NCBI GenBank assembly: GCA_023228825.1
Contig: JALOAL010000011.1
Coordinates: 1 to 64,000 of the forward strand
Reading direction: 5' to 3'
Source: Dehalococcoidia bacterium
Lineage (GTDB): Bacteria; Chloroflexota; Dehalococcoidia; UBA2979
Length of the DNA: 64,000 bases
The stretch's first letter is position 1, and the number at the start of each line of letters is the position of its first letter. Below are positions 59,239-64,000 of the stretch, in pieces. The notes beneath the pieces were generated by a model. That model searched no databases. It was given only the letters and a program-made list of their open reading frames with translations, and was not told where the DNA came from. Made by a program: the position numbers and the translations under genes.

Positions 59239-59244
59239 ATCGTA
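59239..59244 (-). promoter_or_regulatory. -10 box of a leaderless message (Pro/Ala-rich gene)
   Basis: TACGAT on the minus strand, 7 nt before the ATG at 59231, with no ribosome-binding site in between. Confidence 0.42.
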
Positions 59245-59319
59245 CGTGGCCCGGACGTGCCGGGGGAGCATGGCCCGCAGGGGGATCGCCTCGTAGACTC
59301 GGACGATGGGACAGACAGC

Positions 59320-59544
59320 ATGTCGATGACCGACCGCCCGCTACCGAAGATGGCCTTCGAGTGCCAGTGGCTCCGCCGCACGATCGAGCCGTCACGGCCG
59401 GACCCGTATGTCATGCTCTGCACGCACATCGTGCGTGACGGACAGGACTGCATCGGGCCGTTTCTTGAGGACATGGAGACGAACTGCGGCCTCTGGGACC
59501 CGAACGACCAGGCCCGCGCTCGAGCCAAGCGCCTCGCCCGGTAG
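59320..59544 (+). CDS. Small hypothetical protein
   Basis: 74 codons from 59320 (a second ATG is 6 nt later). The product has a conserved-looking core: FECQWLRRTIEPSRPDPYVM, then LCTHIVRDGQDCIGPFLEDM and NCGLWDP. Four Cys (one in FECQW, LCTHIV, QDCIG and NCGLW) could bind a metal. A -10-like TAGACT (59294-59299) lies upstream, divergent from the Pro/Ala-rich gene. I do not recognise a family. Confidence 0.55.
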   Translation: MSMTDRPLPKMAFECQWLRRTIEPSRPDPYVMLCTHIVRDGQDCIGPFLEDMETNCGLWDPNDQARARAKRLAR

Positions 59545-59718
59545 GCCCGCCCGCGCGCGCCACTTCCGTTTCGACGCCGCCCGCCCGGCGCGGTATCCTC
59601 GCCCGAAGCACACCGGGATCGAGCGTCTCCCCAGACGGCCTGGCCGACCGCCCCCTCGTAACCCGTCCAACCACTGCACCATCGCGCCGGTGGCCCGCAG
59701 TTGGGACGAGGGCACACA

Positions 59719-60717
59719 ATGACCACCATGACCACCCCCAGAGACGGCTCCGGCCCCGAGCGCAGCGAGCAGCACGCCGCACGCGCGGTCAGCGACGCCC
59801 AGCGCGCGGAGATCGACGAGCAGCGCGCCGCCTCGTTCACCACGAGGCGCGCCACGGTGGAGGCGCTGGAGGCGGTCCTCTACGAGCCGCTGCCGGTCCT
59901 GGACCACGGCTTCGTCCGCGTCATTGACTACATGGGGGACGACGCGGCGGTGGTGCAGGCGGCGCGCGTCTCCTACGGGCGCGGCACGAAGCGCCAGCGC
60001 GACGACCAGGGCCTGATCAACTACCTCATGCGCAACTGGCACACATCGCCCTTTGAGATGTGTGAGATCAAGTTGCACGTGAAGTTGCCCATCTTCGTCG
60101 CCCGGCAGTGGATCCGGCACCGCACGGCGAACGTCAACGAGTACAGCGCCCGCTACTCCATCCTGGACAACGAGTTCTACATCCCTGCCCCGGAACACAT
60201 CGCCGTGCAGTCCGCCACCAACCGCCAGGGCCGAGGCGACGTGCTGACCCAGGAGGACGCGCGCCGCGTGCAGGAGATCCTGCGGGACGACGCCCTGCGC
60301 TCCTACGCCCACTACGAGGAACTGCTCAACGAAGGGCCGGACGGCGAGCCTCGGGATCCGGAGGCGCCGTCGGTGGCGCGCGAACTGGCGCGCATGAACC
60401 TGAGCCTGAACTTCTACACGCAGTGGTACTGGAAGACGGACCTGCACAACCTGATGCACTTCCTGCGCCTGCGCGCGGACGCCCACGCGCAGTACGAGAT
60501 CCGCGCCTACGCGGACGTGATGGCGGACATCCTGGAGCGCTGGGCGCCCATGACGCACCGCGCCTTCACGAACTACCGGCTGGGCAGCGCCCAGATCTCG
60601 AAGCAGGGGATGGAGGCGGTGCGTCGCATGCTGGCTGGCGAGCAGGTGACCGCGAAGGACGTGGGCATGTCCACCGGCGAGTGGCGCGAACTGACGGCCC
60701 TGCTGGCGCAGGAGTGA
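59719..60717 (+). CDS. thyX: Flavin-dependent thymidylate synthase
   Basis: 332 residues, slightly long because of an N-terminal extension of about 60. The ThyX signature is [19 protein letters not shown]; conserved flanks are [59 protein letters not shown] and [16 protein letters not shown]. It makes dTMP from dUMP with FAD, folate and NADPH. GAGGG precedes the ATG. Its presence suggests no ThyA. The DinB-like gene follows 10 bp later, probably on the same message. Confidence 0.93.
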   Translation: MTTMTTPRDGSGPERSEQHAARAVSDAQRAEIDEQRAASFTTRRATVEALEAVLYEPLPVLDHGFVRVIDYMGDDAAVVQAARVSYGRGTKRQRDDQGLINYLMRNWHTSPFEMCEIKLHVKLPIFVARQWIRHRTANVNEYSARYSILDNEFYIPAPEHIAVQSATNRQGRGDVLTQEDARRVQEILRDDALRSYAHYEELLNEGPDGEPRDPEAPSVARELARMNLSLNFYTQWYWKTDLHNLMHFLRLRADAHAQYEIRAYADVMADILERWAPMTHRAFTNYRLGSAQISKQGMEAVRRMLAGEQVTAKDVGMSTGEWRELTALLAQE

Positions 60718-60727
60718 GGCACGCCGC

Positions 60728-61246
60728 ATGGCCGACCCCGCGCGTCCGCCCCGCGTCCCGGAGTTGCTGGGCCTGATCGAGGCCGCGTGGGCTGACCTGC
60801 TCGCCTCGTTCGAGGGGTACGACGAAGCGGCGCTCACCCGGCCCGGTCGGGAAGGCTGGTCCGTGAAGGACCACCTGGCGCACGTCACGCGCTGGGAGCA
60901 CGTGGCCCGGACCGTCTACCTGGAGGGCCGCCCCTTCGCGGAGGCGGCCGGGATGGACGAGGCCACTGCGCGCGCCACAGAGCACATGCGCGCCGAGTCC
61001 GGCCTGAACGACTGGTTCCATGCACGCGACCGTGACCTCACGCTGGCGCAGACGCTCGAACGCCTTCAGGCCTCGCACACAGCACTCGTCGCACGCATCG
61101 AGGCGACGCCGTGGGCCCGCCTGGAGCCGGTGGAGGTCGGGTCGCACGTGGCCGGCAACACCTTCGAACACTACCGCGAGCACTCGGCCCACATCCGTGG
61201 GCTGCTGGGTGCTACTCCGCCGCTTCGCCCGTCCCCTCGTCCGTGA
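60728..61246 (+). CDS. DinB/maleylpyruvate-isomerase-like protein
   Basis: 172 residues. A four-helix bundle with metal-type His positions: GWSVKDHLAHVTRWEHVART, the middle LNDWFHARDRDLTLAQTLER, and the last helix FEHYREHSAHIRGLLG. This suits the DinB/MDMPI/ClbS group of thiol-linked transferases or isomerases. The reaction is unknown. It follows thyX by 10 bp. Its last 35 bp overlap the end of the convergent CoA-transferase at 61212. Confidence 0.75.
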   Translation: MADPARPPRVPELLGLIEAAWADLLASFEGYDEAALTRPGREGWSVKDHLAHVTRWEHVARTVYLEGRPFAEAAGMDEATARATEHMRAESGLNDWFHARDRDLTLAQTLERLQASHTALVARIEATPWARLEPVEVGSHVAGNTFEHYREHSAHIRGLLGATPPLRPSPRP

Positions 61247-62579
61247 TCGCCCTCGGGAAGCCTGGGTAGAAGAACGTCTTCATCGCCCGCCGCAGTTCGC
61301 CCCGGTGGTCGGGGTGGGCGACGGCGATAAGGTTCTCCGCGCGCTGGCGCTGGCTGCGGCCGGCCAGGCGGGCGACGCCGTGCTCCGTGATCACGTAGTC
61401 CGCGAACGAGCGCGTGACGGTCACGTAGGTCCCGTCCTCGATGCGCGGGATGATCCTCGTGATGTGGCCGTTGGACGCGGACGAGGGCAGCACGGTGATG
61501 GCCTTCCCCTTCGGCGCGATGAACGCGCCTACGTGGAATTCGGGCTGCCCGCCGGTGCCGTTGTAGACCGTGGTGCCGAGGCTCTCCGAGCAGATCTGCC
61601 CGGTCAGGTCCACCATGAACGCGTTGTTGATGGCGACCATGCGCTCGTGTGCGGCGACCACGGGGATGGCGTTCACCTCCCGCACGGCGCGCGTCTCCAG
61701 CAGGCCGTCTTCCACCAGCCAGCGCTCCTCCTCCGGCGTGCGCGGGCTGACGGAGGTGGTCACGCCCAGGCCCGGGTCCAGGGTCTTGCGCGAATTGTTG
61801 ATCACCCCCGCCATCATCTGCTCCACCACCCCGGTGGGCGTGATCTCGGAGTGCCAGCCCAGGTCTTGCTTCCCTTGGAACGCGCCGGCGTTCACGATGT
61901 GCGTGGCCGTGCGCCCGGCGCCGATCTGGATCGTGTCGCCGTCCTCCAGCACCTCGTTCACCAGGCCGGCGATGATCTCCGTCTCCGGCGGGGGCTCGGT
62001 GGCCGCCAGCACCGGGCGCTCCGTGAGTTCGGTCATCACGAAGGCGGTCACCTCGGTCACGTGGAGGCGCTCCGTGGTGCGCACGTTGGGCGCCCACGGC
62101 GAGACCTCCATGATCGAGGTACGCGCACGGCGGGCGAAGTCGCCCTTGTGCCAGGGCTGGCCGCCGAACGTCACGTAGCCCTCCGCGTCCGGGGGCGTGC
62201 AGTAGGTGGTGAAGACGTCGATCGGCTCCTGGTCGTCGCCGCGCGAGTCCCAGAGGTTGAACTGGTTCGAGAACAGTTGCGGGTAGAAGTCCGCCCGACG
62301 GCTGGCCAGCGCCTCCCGCGACCGCGGCCCGCCGTAGATGTCCACCGCGATGTCCCACGGCAGGTCGGCGTAAGCCTCCTCGAACCAGTCCTGGGCAATG
62401 GGGGCGCAGGCGCGCACCCGCACGTTGAAGTCCAGTTCGATCACGCGGTTGAAGACCGCTGGCATGAACGAGCGCGCGTCTCCCCCGATGGGTGTGTGCA
62501 GTATGTCACCCGGCTGAATGAGCGCCGCCGCGTCCGAGAACGACAGCATCCGCTTCTGGTACTCCTGCTCCCAGCCCAT
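61212..62579 (-). CDS. Acetyl-CoA hydrolase/transferase family protein
   Basis: 455 residues, a family I type CoA-transferase related to 4-hydroxybutyrate CoA-transferase and acetyl-CoA hydrolase. It begins LSFSDAAALIQPGDIL and has TIQIGAGRTATHIVNAG, QDLGWHSEITPTGVVEQMM, a candidate catalytic Glu in GWHSEIT, SESLGTTVYNGTGGQPEFHV and SFADYVITEHGVARLAGRSQ. These enzymes swap CoA between acetate and another acid. It is convergent with the DinB-like gene and its 3' end overlaps it. The sixth CoA-transferase type protein in the window. Confidence 0.88.
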   Translation of the reverse strand: MGWEQEYQKRMLSFSDAAALIQPGDILHTPIGGDARSFMPAVFNRVIELDFNVRVRACAPIAQDWFEEAYADLPWDIAVDIYGGPRSREALASRRADFYPQLFSNQFNLWDSRGDDQEPIDVFTTYCTPPDAEGYVTFGGQPWHKGDFARRARTSIMEVSPWAPNVRTTERLHVTEVTAFVMTELTERPVLAATEPPPETEIIAGLVNEVLEDGDTIQIGAGRTATHIVNAGAFQGKQDLGWHSEITPTGVVEQMMAGVINNSRKTLDPGLGVTTSVSPRTPEEERWLVEDGLLETRAVREVNAIPVVAAHERMVAINNAFMVDLTGQICSESLGTTVYNGTGGQPEFHVGAFIAPKGKAITVLPSSASNGHITRIIPRIEDGTYVTVTRSFADYVITEHGVARLAGRSQRQRAENLIAVAHPDHRGELRRAMKTFFYPGFPRAITDEGTGEAAE

Positions 62580-62805
62580 CCCACACTCCCCCCAGCGTCC
62601 GCTCCCCCGGCTTCTGCCTCCCGACTACGGCCTCCTACAGGGCGGTCTCTCGAGGGCGGCCAGGCGACCAGGACGCGAAACACATCCGTACTGCATGGAT
62701 GGTAGGCGGCCAGGGCAAGGCACCTCGGTCGGGGGCGCCCTGCCGATGGCCCGCGGCGGAACGTGCGGACGGGTCCTCTCGGGGATACCGAGGCGGCTTC
62801 CCGGA

Positions 62806-64000
62806 TCAGGCGCCGCCGCCCCCACCGCCGCCCGCGGGGCCACCGACGGGCGCGGGGGGCCGGCCACCGCCCGGGATCGCGTCGGACGGTGGCGTGGAGT
62901 AGTCGCGCCGCTCCTGCCGGCCGAAGGTGTAGCGCGGGTTCACTACGGAAGTGAGGAGCACCACGACCACCACGATGCCGCCCATGATCCCGAACATCTT
63001 GGCCGCACCGATCATGTCGGCCAGCGCGCCCAGGGGCACCGCCATGAGTGGCATCACGGAGAAGGTGAGCATGTTCACGCTCATCACGCGGCCGTAGTAC
63101 TCCGGATCCGCTTCGTCCATGACCATGGTGTTGTTCAGCGTCTGGTAGGCCGTGAGCCACAGCCCCAGCAGCACCACGGCGACCACCGCCCCCGGAAAGC
63201 CGAAGGCGGACGAACCCAGTCCGAGCGCCACCAGGGAGAGGCCGCCCATGATGCCGGTGGCCCACTGGATCATGGGCTTGCGGTCAAAGTCCGTGAACGC
63301 CGCCACCGCCACGGACGCCACGATGGCGCCAATGCCGGAGATGGACTGCAGCCACCCATACGCCTCTTCGCCCTGGCCCAGGTCCTCCTGCACAAAGCCA
63401 GCCAGCAACATGACGTAGGGCATGGCGAAGAGCGACACGACGAACATCATGCCCATCAGCAGCCGCACGCGTGGTTGCGTGGCCACGTAGCGCAGCCCTC
63501 GGCCGATCTCCACGAACATGCTGCCCTGCACGCGCTGGCCCATCTGGCGCGCGCCACTCATGGCGGCCAACCCCGTGGGCACGAAGAGGATGACGACGGC
63601 GGACAGGGTGTTCAGGCCCGCCTGCGCGAAGTAGGCGGACTCGATGCCCCAGACGGCCACCATCATGCCGGCCAGCGCGGGACCGAAGAGCCTGGTGGCG
63701 TTCATTGCTGCGTTGGACATGGCGATGGCCGCCATCATGTTCTCGCGCCCCACCGCGTCCGCCATCAGCGGCGTGCGTGCCGGCATGCCCAGCGCGAACC
63801 CTGTCCCCTGCAACAGTCCGAGGACGAACAGCAGTTCGATAGTCATCGACCCGGTGGCCACCGGCACCGCATGGGCGATGGCCAGCACGGCGTTCATCAC
63901 CTGCGTGGCCAGCACCAGGTTGCGCTTCTCCATGCGGTCCGACATCGCACCGCCGATGAGGGAGAACAGCAGCATCGGCAGTCCGAAGGACAGCGAGATC
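62806..64000 (-). CDS. MFS transporter, N-terminus outside window
   Basis: The frame is open to the last base, so the start is beyond the window; about 397 residues are seen. Around ten membrane helices are visible, such as LLFSLIGGAMSDRMEKRNLV (with the MFS loop motif GGAMSDRMEKR), GMPARTPLMADAVGRENMM, FPGAVVAVVLLGLWLTAYQ and MFGIMGGIVVVVVLLTSV. This looks like an MFS_3/enterobactin-exporter-like member. The C-terminus is Gly-rich (a run of Gly before the stop). Export of a small molecule is the likely role. Confidence 0.85.
   Translation of the reverse strand, partial: ISLSFGLPMLLFSLIGGAMSDRMEKRNLVLATQVMNAVLAIAHAVPVATGSMTIELLFVLGLLQGTGFALGMPARTPLMADAVGRENMMAAIAMSNAAMNATRLFGPALAGMMVAVWGIESAYFAQAGLNTLSAVVILFVPTGLAAMSGARQMGQRVQGSMFVEIGRGLRYVATQPRVRLLMGMMFVVSLFAMPYVMLLAGFVQEDLGQGEEAYGWLQSISGIGAIVASVAVAAFTDFDRKPMIQWATGIMGGLSLVALGLGSSAFGFPGAVVAVVLLGLWLTAYQTLNNTMVMDEADPEYYGRVMSVNMLTFSVMPLMAVPLGALADMIGAAKMFGIMGGIVVVVVLLTSVVNPRYTFGRQERRDYSTPPSDAIPGGGRPPAPVGGPAGGGGGGGA

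Noticed and set aside
1..64000. tRNA, rRNA or riboswitch genes
   Set aside because: I saw no cloverleaf-like segments with conserved TTCGA arms outside coding sequence, no rRNA-like stretches, and no known riboswitch consensus.

Overview
The window is about 70% G+C, with 50-plus genes packed on both strands, short intergenic gaps and many ATGA/GTGA stop-start overlaps. It carries thyX, an F420-type flavin oxidoreductase, single-cluster P450 ferredoxin, many CaiB/BaiF CoA-transferases and acyl-CoA dehydrogenases, and genes whose -10 box (TA[G/C]GNT) lies 6-8 nt before the start codon. Together these fit a free-living heterotrophic bacterium. Chloroflexota (Dehalococcoidia or SAR202-like lineages) is my best guess and Actinomycetota the main alternative; this is inference, since no rRNA or other phylogenetic marker is present. 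I see no tRNA, rRNA, CRISPR array or insertion sequence.

Layout. 0-4.7 kb: envelope and sensor genes (a Pro-rich C-terminal fragment, an SH3b/3D secreted protein, a membrane-anchored Asp-box protein overlapping a LuxR-type HTH gene, and a zinc aminopeptidase). 4.8-9 kb: RlmD-type rRNA methyltransferase, a toxin-antitoxin pair behind a perfect 13-bp inverted repeat, maf, a methyltransferase and an NAD-binding epimerase-like protein. 9-10.5 kb: a LiaI/LiaF-like membrane operon divergent from a winged-helix regulator. 10.6-14.7 kb: a MacB/FtsX-type ABC exporter pair. 14.8-19.4 kb: glutamate synthase large subunit. 19.8-22 kb: an orphan BcsB-like protein. 22-30.7 kb: CoA-transferase, DMT transporter, LLM oxidoreductase, M20 peptidase, 3-hydroxyacyl-CoA dehydrogenase, then a minus-strand group with DCC, DinB-like, DUF1932-type dehydrogenase and TerC proteins.

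30.8-32.7 kb is a lower-G+C insertion holding only the three-Cys-motif protein and its partner TcmP, a widespread pair of unknown function and the best candidate here for an undescribed system. 32.8-42.5 kb: acyl-CoA dehydrogenase, two alpha/beta hydrolases, an Asp-box propeller protein, sirtuin, TlpA-like thioredoxin, VOC protein, CoA-transferase with a degenerate histidine phosphatase, and a LysR regulator.

42.6-50.4 kb reads as one catabolic cluster: Tat lipoprotein solute receptor, CoA-transferase, a thiolase-fold protein lacking the thiolase cysteine, a DUF35 zinc-ribbon/OB partner, a ThDP-dependent oxalyl-CoA decarboxylase/2-hydroxyacyl-CoA lyase, and an epoxide-hydrolase-like enzyme. 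I infer activation of an organic acid to its CoA ester followed by C-C cleavage by retro-aldol and ThDP chemistry. 50.5-58.3 kb continues with a fused CoA-transferase, acyl-CoA dehydrogenase, P450 plus ferredoxin, another CoA-transferase and a FabF-type ketosynthase. 58.3-64 kb: small zinc-ribbon and Pro-rich membrane proteins, thyX, a DinB-like protein, an acetyl-CoA hydrolase/transferase and a truncated MFS transporter.
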